The notes under the pieces were generated by a model. That model was not told the origin of the DNA. It saw only the letters and a program-made list of their open reading frames with translations, and did no database searches. 64,000 nt of DNA from Acidimicrobiia bacterium. GTDB lineage: Bacteria > Acidobacteriota > Vicinamibacteria > Vicinamibacterales > CAVVIG01. This document shows positions 26,481 to 35,321 of this stretch, piece by piece. The position numbers and the translations under genes were made by a program. Position 1 is the first letter of the stretch. Each line of letters opens with the position of its first letter. The stretch is taken from NCBI GenBank assembly GCA_016871175.1, contig VFZL01000009.1, positions 1 to 64,000 on the forward strand, in the 5' to 3' direction.

Positions 26481-28571
26481 CTACGGCTCGAGCGGGTGCT
26501 GCCGGAACTGTACGTGGCTGATGAACGATCGCCGGTTCTCCGTGTGCACGAGACCGTCGGTGTTGTTCGACGCCCACAGGCCGCGCCCCTTCCAACCCGC
26601 CTTCACATCGTCGATGCGGCCATCGAGGCCGCGGGTGAACATGCCGCGCGGATACGGGATGCGGATGACCGTGAACTGCTCGGTGGTCGGATTGAACACG
26701 AGAAGCGAGTCCGAGTTGGTGCCCGTCGAGACGACCATGTCCTTCCCGAGCCCGAGCGTGTCGAACTGGTCGACCCAGAGGTAGTAGTGGAAGTCGGCGC
26801 TCCCGGTCTCCTTGCCGGTCCCCTTGAGCCTTGGTCCGGGCGTTTCCCAGTACGTGAACGTCTCTGTCTTCGGATCGAACCTGCCGAGATGTCCACTGCC
26901 CGTCGCGAACCATAGCTTGCCGTCGGTCGTCGCATCGATGCCGCGCGCGCCATACCCCGGCAAGGGAAGCTCGTACTGCTCGTACCTGCCGGTCTTCGGA
27001 TCGAACATGTCGATCCGGTTGCCGCTGAGCTCGGGAAGCGGCGCCTGGCCGAAGATCCCGGGATAGTTGGCGCGCCAGATCGTGCCGTCCACCGGGCTCA
27101 CGACGATCCCGTAACCACCGCCCATCGATGACTTGCCCGTCTTCGGATCGACCTGGGCCCACCCGACCTGTGCCTGGCTCTCGGTCGCTTCCGGACGCGA
27201 CGGATCGAACCTGCGCGGATCGAACATGCCGAGGCGGCTGTTGTCACCGCTCGTCCAGAGACGCCCTTCATTGTCGAACTGCAGGTGGTGCGTCGCGAAG
27301 GCGGTATCGATCAACACGAATTTCTGTGCTGACGTGTCGAAGTACCCCAAGTGTCGACTCGCGCGACGGTCCTGAGGGGACAGCGTGCCGCCCCGGCCCG
27401 TGATGTCCTTCGTCACCGCGCTCGCCCACTTCGGCGTGTCTGCGTAACCGCGCACTCGCGTGGTCAGCCACACGTTGCCCTTGTCGTCGAGCATCGGATT
27501 GTGTGAGCTCGTCAGTCCCTGAATCCGCCCAGGCCGGCTGGGATCACGTCCAGCACCCGTGCGCAGCGGAATCTCGTGCGCCGACACTGTGTGCTTCACA
27601 GGATCGAGCTCCCAGAGGAAGCTCTGTCCGATGTCGAGGCCGTACACCTTGCCGTACGGGTACAGCGTCGGATTCCGTTTGTCTGTCGAGATGTTGTCGT
27701 GGACGTAGCTATCGTCGCGTGCCCAATCCCACTGGGTCACAACCATGTTTCGCTCGAGGCCCGTGGGCCGTGGTGGCGCCGGAGGCACCTCACCTTGCGC
27801 GATGCGCGTGCCCCAATCCGCCAGGCTCTGCTTCAGCACTTGCTTGCCAAGCCCTTCCGCAGTGCGCACCATCTGCGCGCGATCCCACACAGCGTCCCAG
27901 TGCTCGGGGCGATCGAACAACCGGCTGATGTCCTGCCCCATCTGGTGACACAGCATGCAGGCGAGCTTCATGTGTCCGACCCAATGTTCGCGTCCCGGGT
28001 ACGCGCGCGACGCCACGCCGCTCTCTTCGTCAGCGCCTTCACCATGATGAGCTTTCGTCAACGCACCCTCGCCATCGACGAGCGGTAGCGCTCCAGCCGG
28101 CGGCGGTTCGTAGAGCGAGAGCCAGTAGTTCGCTGGATAGATCTTGGCGGCTTCCTGCGGGGTGCGCGCGTTCTCTGCCAGCAGCGTCACGCGGTCGCCG
28201 CGAGTCGCCCTGATTGGCTGGGAGTCTCGCAGGCCGTACCCACGCACCCACACGTTGAAGGAGGTCGCGGACACCGGCAGATCCGGCACGAGGAATCGCC
28301 CGAAGTCGTCGGTGACAACGATGCGAGTGAAACGCGTGGGCAAGGAGGTGGTCTCGGCAACGACCCAAACGCCGGCCTCGGGCTTGCCGCCGCTCAGGAC
28401 CACCCCGCCGATGCTGGCGTCGTTGACGTCGACCTCCGCCGCACCTGCTGTAACAGCGGAACCATCAGCACACGCGGCCATCAGTGTGGCCAACATCCCC
28501 ACCGCACCCGCCGTCAGAACGGCGCGCGGCACCCTTGCACGTGCGGTCAAGCCTCGATGTCCTGCGCTCAT
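26481..28571 (-). CDS. Exported lipoprotein: carboxypeptidase-like domain, CxxCH motif and Vgb-like propeller
   Basis: 696 residues. The N-terminus ends in a lipobox, LMAAC (Cys about 34). Residues about 50-135 form a carboxypeptidase-regulatory-like beta-sandwich (GGVVLSGGKPEAGVWV). CMLCH at about 205-209 can bind one c-type haem. Residues about 270-690 form a beta-propeller resembling virginiamycin B lyase/SMP-30 proteins, with repeated GRLW, MFDP and FDPKT.. units. It is probably not a true lyase. The ATG at 28571 with GGAG upstream is preferred over a GTG ten codons earlier. Confidence 0.8.
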   Translation of the reverse strand: MSAGHRGLTARARVPRAVLTAGAVGMLATLMAACADGSAVTAGAAEVDVNDASIGGVVLSGGKPEAGVWVVAETTSLPTRFTRIVVTDDFGRFLVPDLPVSATSFNVWVRGYGLRDSQPIRATRGDRVTLLAENARTPQEAAKIYPANYWLSLYEPPPAGALPLVDGEGALTKAHHGEGADEESGVASRAYPGREHWVGHMKLACMLCHQMGQDISRLFDRPEHWDAVWDRAQMVRTAEGLGKQVLKQSLADWGTRIAQGEVPPAPPRPTGLERNMVVTQWDWARDDSYVHDNISTDKRNPTLYPYGKVYGLDIGQSFLWELDPVKHTVSAHEIPLRTGAGRDPSRPGRIQGLTSSHNPMLDDKGNVWLTTRVRGYADTPKWASAVTKDITGRGGTLSPQDRRASRHLGYFDTSAQKFVLIDTAFATHHLQFDNEGRLWTSGDNSRLGMFDPRRFDPSRPEATESQAQVGWAQVDPKTGKSSMGGGYGIVVSPVDGTIWRANYPGIFGQAPLPELSGNRIDMFDPKTGRYEQYELPLPGYGARGIDATTDGKLWFATGSGHLGRFDPKTETFTYWETPGPRLKGTGKETGSADFHYYLWVDQFDTLGLGKDMVVSTGTNSDSLLVFNPTTEQFTVIRIPYPRGMFTRGLDGRIDDVKAGWKGRGLWASNNTDGLVHTENRRSFISHVQFRQHPLEP

Positions 28572-28828
28572 CTCACTCTCCACGGTTGGTCCCACCGCCA
28601 CACGTCATCAACGCTCGGCACGGTCCACGCGATGTTGTCGATCGAGAACTCCACCTGGCGCGCCCAGCTAACACAACCCCCGCAACCCGACGGGACGCCC
28701 GAGCCTCAGGCTCAGTCAGCTTAGCTGTGCGGCCCGCACGAATCGCCTCGAATTGTCGCGAAATCTGGGCGGCCGAGCTGCTCAAGCGTAGGCTTTCAGC
28801 GCGGGCAGGTACCGCAGCGCGGCGACCG
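28572..28828. other. Intergenic region upstream of the Vgb-like lipoprotein gene
   Basis: 257 bases without a convincing gene. GAATTGTCGCGAA at 28750-28762 resembles half of the direct-repeat motif found at 32901, 35026 and 48701. Nothing else was recognised. Confidence 0.5.
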
Positions 28829-30286
28829 TTATTTCGCTCCCAGCTTGCGCAGCAGATCGCCGGTCGGCGTGCGGCCAGCGACCGTCGCACTGCCGGCGCG
28901 GATCGTGTCCGCGAGCATCAGTGGTGTCTGGCCGCGCGCGTTCTTCACGTCGAGCGTGGCGCCGCTCCTCACGAGGAATTCCACCACTTCGTCAGCCTTG
29001 ATGAGCGCGGCACCGTGGAGAGCGGTGCTGCCAACGTCGTTGGTCGCGTTCACGTCGATTCCCTGGGCCAGCCCGAACTTCACCGCTTCCAGCGCCCGAG
29101 GGGTCGTCACGCGGCTCTCGGCGAGGTACCGTCCAAGTCCCGCCGCGACCATCAGCGGCGTCGTCCCGTCCTTGGCCGTCCGCCGCGGATCCGCGCCGCC
29201 TTCGACCAGGACGCGCATCACGTCCACGTCTCCAGCCATGGCCGCCAACAGGAATGGCGTCGCTCCGACGAAGGGACTCGTTCCCGCGACGCGGTGCTCG
29301 ACCACTAGCTGCGTGTAGCCGACGCGCGGCGGGGCCTTGGCGAGCGGCGCGTTTGGATCGGCACCGCGCGCCAGCAGCGTGCGAATGAGCGCGAGCTTCT
29401 GCGTGGTGTCGGGAATGCCGGCCAACGCGGCCCACTCGGGGTCCGAGCGCACATCGATCCCGTTGGGTCCGGTCATCTCCGTTTCCCACGAGCCAGCCGC
29501 CCAGTGGAGCGCAGTGTAACCAGTCGCGTCCGCGTTCGGATTGGCGCCGCGCTCGAGCAATTCCAGCGCCAGCGCGACGTGGCCGCGGACCACCGCGGTC
29601 AGCAGCACGGACGTCCCGTCGGCCGCCGCATCGTTCGGTACCGCACCGGCGGACAGGAGCAACCGGGCCGACTCGATGTCGCCGACGCGCGCAGCAAACA
29701 ACAGGGGACTGTATCCGGCGGTCGAACGCGCGGTCGCGCTGGCGCCGCGCTGGAGGAGCAGGCGCGTGACGTCGCTGTGCCGCTCGCTGATCGCCCACAT
29801 CAGCGCGGTCTGCCCGTAGTTGCGGTCCTTCGCGTCGACGTCAGCGCCGCGATCGAGAAGGGCCGCGACAACTGCGCGCACGCCAGTCCTGGAAGCCGCC
29901 ATCAAAGGCGTCTCGCCGGAGGAACCGGCGATCGTTGGCGAGGCCCCCGCTTCGAGCAAGAGCCGCACCAGTGCGAGACTTCCGTTCGCGGACGCGAGCG
30001 CAAGTGGCGTCACACCGTAGTCGTTCGCGGCGTTCACGTCAGCGCCAGCCCTCGCGATCAGCCGAGCGAGCTCCTCATCGTCATGATGCACGGCCCAGTG
30101 CAGCGCGACCGATCCGTCCGGCGCTCTCACGTGGACATCGACGCGCTGGGCGAGCAGGGCTCGCGCCGCGGCGCCGTCACGCCGTTTGATGGCGTCGATG
30201 AGCCGACGATCGTCGGCTGCGGCGGCCGAGGAGGCCGTCGCGAGGATGAGGGCGACGAGCAAGCGGCACGACCATCGAAGACCCAT
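28829..30286 (-). CDS. Exported ankyrin-repeat protein (paralogue 1)
   Basis: About 485 residues. The signal peptide is MGLRWSCRLLVALILATASSAAA, so it acts outside the cytoplasm. It carries about ten ankyrin repeats with the usual G.TPL..A and LL..GA.... patterns. A non-ankyrin insert near residues 250-325 (GSWETEMTGPNGIDV, KAPPRVGYTQLV) is shared with its neighbours, and the C-terminus (RTPTGDLLRKLGAK) is conserved. The ATG at 30286 is used; a GTG at 30292 overlaps the upstream stop. No catalytic domain is seen. Confidence 0.9.
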   Translation of the reverse strand: MGLRWSCRLLVALILATASSAAAADDRRLIDAIKRRDGAAARALLAQRVDVHVRAPDGSVALHWAVHHDDEELARLIARAGADVNAANDYGVTPLALASANGSLALVRLLLEAGASPTIAGSSGETPLMAASRTGVRAVVAALLDRGADVDAKDRNYGQTALMWAISERHSDVTRLLLQRGASATARSTAGYSPLLFAARVGDIESARLLLSAGAVPNDAAADGTSVLLTAVVRGHVALALELLERGANPNADATGYTALHWAAGSWETEMTGPNGIDVRSDPEWAALAGIPDTTQKLALIRTLLARGADPNAPLAKAPPRVGYTQLVVEHRVAGTSPFVGATPFLLAAMAGDVDVMRVLVEGGADPRRTAKDGTTPLMVAAGLGRYLAESRVTTPRALEAVKFGLAQGIDVNATNDVGSTALHGAALIKADEVVEFLVRSGATLDVKNARGQTPLMLADTIRAGSATVAGRTPTGDLLRKLGAK

Positions 30287-30288
30287 GG

Positions 30289-31752
30289 TCACCTCACTCC
30301 ACCAGGCGTCGGCGGCACACCCTTCTGCGCGCCAAGCGCGCGCAGAAGGTCCCCGGTGCTCGTGCGCACGAAGACCGGAGCGCTTCCGGCCGCAAGCGTC
30401 CGCTCGGCGATGAACAACGGCGTCTCGCCACGCTTGTTGGCAACGTCCAACGCAGCACCATTCTCGACGAGAAAACGCACAATAGTATCTGAGCGAATGT
30501 GGGCCGCGCCATGGAGCGCCGTCTCACCCGCCGCGTTGACCGCGTTCACGTCTCCGCCGAGCTTCCACGCGAGCCGTGCGGCGTCGGCGGATTCGTCTGG
30601 CGCCAGGCGCGTCTCCGCCAGCACGCGTCCCACGCCGGACGCGGCCATCAAGGGCGTCGTCCCGTCTTTCAGCAGGCGACGGGTGTCAGCGCCGGCGTCG
30701 GCAAGCGCCTGCATGACGTCGGCGTGTCCCGAGAGGGCCGCCAAGAAGAAGGGGGTCGCCCCCGCGAGTGACGATCGAAACACTGTGAACCCCACTCTTG
30801 GCGGGGCTTTGGTCACCGGCGAGTTCGGGTCGGCGCCGTGTGCGAGCAATGCGCGCACCATGGTCAGACGCTGGTCGCCCAGACCGCGAACGCCCGCCCA
30901 TTCCTCATCGCGTTCGATCCGCACGCCGCGAGGACCAGACAGCTCGGTTTCCCAGGAGCCAGACGCCCAGTGCAGCGCCGTGTAGCCCGCTCCCTGCGCG
31001 TTCGGATCCGCCCCCCTTTCGAGCAAGAAGGTCGCGAACGATACGTGTCCGCGGACCGTGGCGACGAGCAAGGCACTGGTGCCATCGGTTGCGGTCTCCT
31101 TCACGCTTGCGCCAGCGGCCAGCAACTGGGCCCCAATCGCGATGTCACCCACGCGGGCGGCGAAGAGGAGCGGCGAGAACCCGCTCGACGATCGCTGACC
31201 CGGATTGGCACCTCGATCGAGCAACAGACGAACGACCTGTGCGTGCCGCTCGGCGACGGCCCACATCAGCGCAGATTGCGCCAGCGTGCGTTCGGTCGCA
31301 TGCACGTCCGCGCCGCGGTCGAGCAGCGCGCGCACGAGCTCCGGGCGACCCGTGCGCGACGCGGTCATGAGCGGCGTCTCGCCGCCCGGCAGCGGGAGGT
31401 TCGGATCGGCACCTGCCTCCAGCAGCGCGTTCGCCACTGCCACGTTCGCGTTCGCGCAGGCGAGCGACAGCGGTGTGACGCCCAAATCGGTGGCGGCATT
31501 GGGGTCCGCCCCGGCGCGTAGCAACAGGGTGGCTGTATCGAGGTCCTCCCAGTGGACCGCCCAGTGCAGCGCTGTCGCACCGTCGGGGTGCCGGCCCCTG
31601 ACGTCGGCGCGCTCATGGATGAGCGCTCGGACGCGGTCGACGTCGCGGCGCTTCGCCGCGTCCGGCAGACGCCGATCGTCACTCGCTGCGATCGCGGGCA
31701 AGGACAGGCACACCACCGACCAGAACGCGATGAACGCGCGCATCAGGCGCAT
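30289..31752 (-). CDS. Exported ankyrin-repeat protein (paralogue 2)
   Basis: About 487 residues, colinear with the downstream paralogue. It has a signal peptide (MRLMRAFIAFWSVVCLSLPAIAA), ankyrin repeats starting at DDRRLPDAAKRRDVDRV, and the shared insert (GSWETELSGPRGVRI, KAPPRVGFTVF). The C-terminus RTSTGDLLRALGAQ matches that of paralogue 1. The frame is open to 31833, but ATG 31752 or 31743 begins the signal peptide. Its end lies against the start of paralogue 1, so the two are co-transcribed. They look like a tandem duplication followed by strong divergence. Confidence 0.9.
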   Translation of the reverse strand: MRLMRAFIAFWSVVCLSLPAIAASDDRRLPDAAKRRDVDRVRALIHERADVRGRHPDGATALHWAVHWEDLDTATLLLRAGADPNAATDLGVTPLSLACANANVAVANALLEAGADPNLPLPGGETPLMTASRTGRPELVRALLDRGADVHATERTLAQSALMWAVAERHAQVVRLLLDRGANPGQRSSSGFSPLLFAARVGDIAIGAQLLAAGASVKETATDGTSALLVATVRGHVSFATFLLERGADPNAQGAGYTALHWASGSWETELSGPRGVRIERDEEWAGVRGLGDQRLTMVRALLAHGADPNSPVTKAPPRVGFTVFRSSLAGATPFFLAALSGHADVMQALADAGADTRRLLKDGTTPLMAASGVGRVLAETRLAPDESADAARLAWKLGGDVNAVNAAGETALHGAAHIRSDTIVRFLVENGAALDVANKRGETPLFIAERTLAAGSAPVFVRTSTGDLLRALGAQKGVPPTPGGVR

Positions 31753-31906
31753 GCTAGCACGCGAACGGGGACACTCGATGGTCGTCCCGGGGCCGCGGAC
31801 GGCCGAGTGCGCGCGTGTGGCCCTTTCGTTCAACCGGTGCGAATTTCGGGTGATCTGCTACAGTCTCAACCAACCAGGATAGACAGGGTAGGCCCAGGTA
31901 TCAGAT

Positions 31907-32767
31907 GTGAGGATCACCGTCCGCGTGCTGCTCGCCCAGGCAGCGGTGTTGGGCCTGATCGTCGCGCGTGGCGGGGCCCAAGCGCCACTGCGGCTCTACG
32001 TCCTTGACGGTGGCGTCCTCCAGTCTGACCCCGGCCGCTATCAGCTCACGAAGGAGGACGTTGGCATCACCGACCTCTCGGTGGCCGCGTATCTCATCGT
32101 CCACCCGCGCGGCGTCCTCATGTGGGATACGGGGGCGGTCCCCGACGCGGAGTGGACGCCGTCGGGCCAGCCCAGTGAGCAGCGCCTCGTCTTGATCGAC
32201 AAGCAAGAGCGGCGCGTCACCCTGACACAATCACTCGGCCAGCAACTGAAGGGGGCGGGCTACTCGCCGGCATCGGTCACCCATCTGGCGTTCTCACACT
32301 ACCACTGGGATCACACCGCCAACGCCGGGATGTTCGCGCACGCGACGTGGCTCTCGCGGCCGGCTGAGCAAGAAGCGATGTTCGGCGCGTCGGTCGGGAC
32401 CGCGCGACCGCAGACATACGAGGCGCTCCGAAAGAGCACGGTGGTGGCGGTGACGGCTAACGAGCACGATGTCTTCGGCGACGGCACGGTGGTGCTCAAG
32501 CTGGCCGCCGGCCACACGCCCGGCCACCAAGTGCTCGTTCTGCACCTGCCGAGGACGGGACCAGTCGTGCTCTCGGGCGACCTCTATCACTACGTGCAAG
32601 AGCGGACACTGGATCGTTACCCCACGTTCGAGTTCAACGTCGAGCAAACGCGCGCCGCACGGAAGGACCTGGAGGCGTTCCTGACGCGGACCAAGGCCGC
32701 GCTGTGGATTCAGCACGACTTACAAGCACACCGGCGGCTGAAGAAGGCGCCCGAGTACTACGAGTAG
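31907..32767 (+). CDS. Exported metallo-beta-lactamase-fold hydrolase, AHL-lactonase-like
   Basis: 286 residues. The N-terminus MRITVRVLLAQAAVLGLIVARGGAQA is a signal peptide. The metal site HYHWDH (His131, His133, Asp135, His136) follows the family HxHxDH pattern. Further ligands are in AGHTPGHQ and SGDLYHY. The arrangement resembles N-acyl-homoserine lactonases of the AttM/AiiA group, but most of those are cytoplasmic, so the substrate is uncertain. The start is a GTG at 31907. It lies between divergent ankyrin genes and a PQQ-type dehydrogenase. Confidence 0.85.
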   Translation: MRITVRVLLAQAAVLGLIVARGGAQAPLRLYVLDGGVLQSDPGRYQLTKEDVGITDLSVAAYLIVHPRGVLMWDTGAVPDAEWTPSGQPSEQRLVLIDKQERRVTLTQSLGQQLKGAGYSPASVTHLAFSHYHWDHTANAGMFAHATWLSRPAEQEAMFGASVGTARPQTYEALRKSTVVAVTANEHDVFGDGTVVLKLAAGHTPGHQVLVLHLPRTGPVVLSGDLYHYVQERTLDRYPTFEFNVEQTRAARKDLEAFLTRTKAALWIQHDLQAHRRLKKAPEYYE

Positions 32768-32900
32768 GTGGTGGGGAGCTTCGCAACGTCGCGCGCGGTT
32801 ATCTTCGTCGAGCGGTCCCAGCGTTGAGCTCGGCAGAAGCAGCTCAACAGGGAGTAGCGTCCTCACGACCGCCGCTCGAAGGTGGGTCACGCGTGAGGCT

Positions 32901-32921
32901 CGCGCAACAATCTGCGACACT
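32901..32921 (-). promoter_or_regulatory. Direct-repeat motif upstream of the PQQ-type dehydrogenase
   Basis: The minus strand carries two TGTyGC half-sites with a 10-base period (AGTGTCGCAG / ATTGTTGCGC). It matches the element at 35026-35046 at 18 of 21 positions. It lies 57 bases before the preferred start of the dehydrogenase gene. Confidence 0.45.
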
Positions 32922-32977
32922 GATGCATGGCTGTCCGAATGACGACGTGGGAAAGTAAGCGACGCCTGAGGTTGTCC

Positions 32978-34975
32978 ATGCGTCTTCTCGCTCGCCTGCT
33001 TGCTCTCACAGTCGCGGCGGTCATCTCTACCACCATCCTTGCGCAGCAGGGAGCCCCACACGGTCAGTGGCCAACCTACGGCGGCGACGCGGCAAGCACC
33101 CGATACGCTCCGCTCGATCAGATCACCCGCGACAACGTCCAGCGACTTCGCGTCGCCTGGCGCTGGGACTCAGCCGACAACGCCGTGGTCAATGCAAATC
33201 GGAAGGCGCTTCCTGCGTTCCCTGCGGCCTTCAAGGCGACGCCGATCATGGTCGACGGCGTCCTCTACATCAAGACGTCGCTCAGCCAGGCCGCCGCGAT
33301 CGACGCCGCGACTGGGCGCGCGCTGTGGACGTTCGATCCAGAGACGTGGCGTCGCGAGCGACCCGCGAACACCGGCTTCAACGCGCGTGGTGTGGCGTAC
33401 TGGACCGATGGCAAGTCCGCCCGCATCTTCCTCCCGACCGGCGACGCAAAGCTCTGGGCGCTTGACGCGAAGACCGGACGACCGATTGACTCGTTCGGCG
33501 TCGCGGGCGCCGTTGACGCCCTCGTCGGCATCCGTCGACCGGTCTCGCGCACCGAGTATCAACTGATGTCGGCTCCCATCGTAGTCGGCGACGTCGTGAT
33601 TGTCGGACCCGTGATCTTCGATGGTCCCCGATATCAGCTCGCGCCGCCCGGAGACGTTCGCGCATACGACGTTCGAACAGGCAAAGAGCTGTGGCAGTTC
33701 CACACGATTCCGCAAGCGGGTGAATTCGGGAACGATACGTGGGAGGACAAGTCGTGGGAGTACAGCGGCGGCGCCAACCCATGGGGATCGCTGACCGCGG
33801 ACCTGGAGCTCGGGTATGTGTACGTTCCGACCGGCACGCCCACGAACGACTACTACGGAGGCCATCGGCGCGGGAGTAACCTATTCGCCGAATCGCTGAT
33901 CTGCCTGGACGCGAAGACGGGCCGGCGGGTGTGGCACTTCCAGTTCGTGCACCACGGGCTGTGGGACTACGATGCGACCGCTGCACCGCTCCTCGTCGAC
34001 CTGACCGTCAACGGGACGCCCGTGAAGGCCGTGGCGGTCGTGACGAAACAGGCGTTCACCTACGTCTTCAATCGTGTGACCGGTGAACCGCTCTTTCCGA
34101 TCGATGAACGACCGGTTCCTCAAGGCAAGACCCCTGGCGAGTGGTATTCACCGACGCAACCGATTCCAACCAAGCCGCCGGCATTCGATCGCCAAGGTGT
34201 CACCACCGAAGATGTGATTGACTTCACGCCGGAACTTCGAAGCGAAGCGCTGGAGATCCTGAAGCAGTACACCTTCGGTCCACTCTTCGAACCACCGACT
34301 GTGGAAGGCGATGGCAAGAAGGGCACGATCCTGATGCCCGGTGCGGGCGGCGGCGCCAACTGGCATGGGGCAGGTGTCGATCCCGAGACTGGACGGCTGT
34401 TCGTGCCCTCACGAACCGCGGCCACCGTCGTGCAACTGGCGCCCCCCGATCCGGCGCGGTCGGACTTCCGATATTTGCGCACCGGGAGCGGCGGTCTTAT
34501 CGGACCGAGAGGCTTGCCACTGTTCAAGCCGCCGTACGTGCGGCTGACCGCCATCGATCTCACCAACGGATCGATCGCGTGGATGATTCCGCTCGGAAAC
34601 GGTCCGCGTCAGAAGCTGATCGATATCGGTGTGCGCGATCCTGGTCCGCTTGGTGGTGGCGCGTACACGGGACCGCTCGTCACGAAGACGCTCCTGTTCA
34701 TTGGGCTGCGGGGTAGCGAGGCCGCCGATCTCGTCTTCGGCGCAACGGCCGCCGCCGCCGCCGCGATCGAAGGGCGACTCCCGGATGCTGACGCACCACC
34801 CGAGTTGCGCGCGCTCGACAAGGCAACCGGTACGACGATCCACTCGGTGCGACTGGACGTCCCGCCCACCGGAACGCCGATGACCTACATGGCGGACGGC
34901 CGGCAGTTCATCGTCATGGGATACGGAACGGGAAGCCGAACGGGGCTGATCGCCATCGCCCTCGAGCCGCAGTGA
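32978..34975 (+). CDS. PQQ-dependent dehydrogenase (quinoprotein propeller)
   Basis: About 665 residues from ATG 32978 (682 from ATG 32927). A signal peptide (MRLLARLLALTVAAVISTTILA) sends it to the periplasm. The body is an eight-bladed propeller with tryptophan-docking repeats such as TGRALWTFDPETW, TGKELWQFHTIP and TGRRVWHFQFVHHGLWDYD. The last is typical of membrane-type glucose/alcohol dehydrogenases. No CxxCH is seen, so it must pass electrons to a separate cytochrome; two-haem DUF1592 proteins are encoded nearby. The substrate cannot be predicted. Confidence 0.88.
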   Translation: MRLLARLLALTVAAVISTTILAQQGAPHGQWPTYGGDAASTRYAPLDQITRDNVQRLRVAWRWDSADNAVVNANRKALPAFPAAFKATPIMVDGVLYIKTSLSQAAAIDAATGRALWTFDPETWRRERPANTGFNARGVAYWTDGKSARIFLPTGDAKLWALDAKTGRPIDSFGVAGAVDALVGIRRPVSRTEYQLMSAPIVVGDVVIVGPVIFDGPRYQLAPPGDVRAYDVRTGKELWQFHTIPQAGEFGNDTWEDKSWEYSGGANPWGSLTADLELGYVYVPTGTPTNDYYGGHRRGSNLFAESLICLDAKTGRRVWHFQFVHHGLWDYDATAAPLLVDLTVNGTPVKAVAVVTKQAFTYVFNRVTGEPLFPIDERPVPQGKTPGEWYSPTQPIPTKPPAFDRQGVTTEDVIDFTPELRSEALEILKQYTFGPLFEPPTVEGDGKKGTILMPGAGGGANWHGAGVDPETGRLFVPSRTAATVVQLAPPDPARSDFRYLRTGSGGLIGPRGLPLFKPPYVRLTAIDLTNGSIAWMIPLGNGPRQKLIDIGVRDPGPLGGGAYTGPLVTKTLLFIGLRGSEAADLVFGATAAAAAAIEGRLPDADAPPELRALDKATGTTIHSVRLDVPPTGTPMTYMADGRQFIVMGYGTGSRTGLIAIALEPQ

Positions 34976-35321
34976 CGCGACGGCCGAATGAAGCGAAGCT
35001 CACCAGGCGGCAGGTCGTTCCGCGTAATGTCGCAGTTTGTCGCGCGGGAGTGACGGCGTCGCTGAGGCGTTCATAATCGGGCGCGATCTGGGCTACGTGC
35101 CGACCGTCTTCGCTCCGTGCCGACGATCATCCGCAAGGACTACGACATGAAGGAACTGGCGACGCCTCCAGCGGTCACTGACACCCGAGGGGACGTCTGG
35201 GCGCCGTGCTGCCGAACACGTCGCGTCGCACGGTTGTCGTCCAGCAACCAACGGCAGATGCCGGCGCTCGCGACGGCCTCGGCTGCGGTTCCGCGCGACG
35301 CCCCAACACGGTAAGCGACCA
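34976..35321. other. Intergenic region upstream of the ankyrin-DUF1592-DUF1552 operon
   Basis: 346 bases. It holds the direct repeat at 35026-35046 and a -10-like CATAAT at 35072-35077, about 26 bases downstream of it. A 65-codon frame at 35117-35314 has no recognisable features, and I do not call it a gene. Nothing else was found. Confidence 0.55.
35026..35046 (+). promoter_or_regulatory. Direct-repeat motif upstream of the ankyrin-DUF1592-DUF1552 operon
   Basis: AATGTCGCAG / TTTGTCGCGC: two TGTCGC half-sites with a 10-base period. A related site lies at 32901-32921 in the opposite orientation. The spacing suits an OmpR/PhoB-type winged-helix activator binding near -40 to -60. The regulator is not in the window. 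Confidence 0.5.

Noticed and set aside
29504-30985. 493-codon plus-strand open frame across two ankyrin genes
   Set aside because: Both underlying minus-strand genes have signal peptides and intact repeats. The frame crosses their junction and has no coherent domain.
35117-35314. 65-codon open frame before ankyrin gene 3
   Set aside because: No ribosome-binding site, no hydrophobic or domain feature, and codon composition like random GC-rich sequence.
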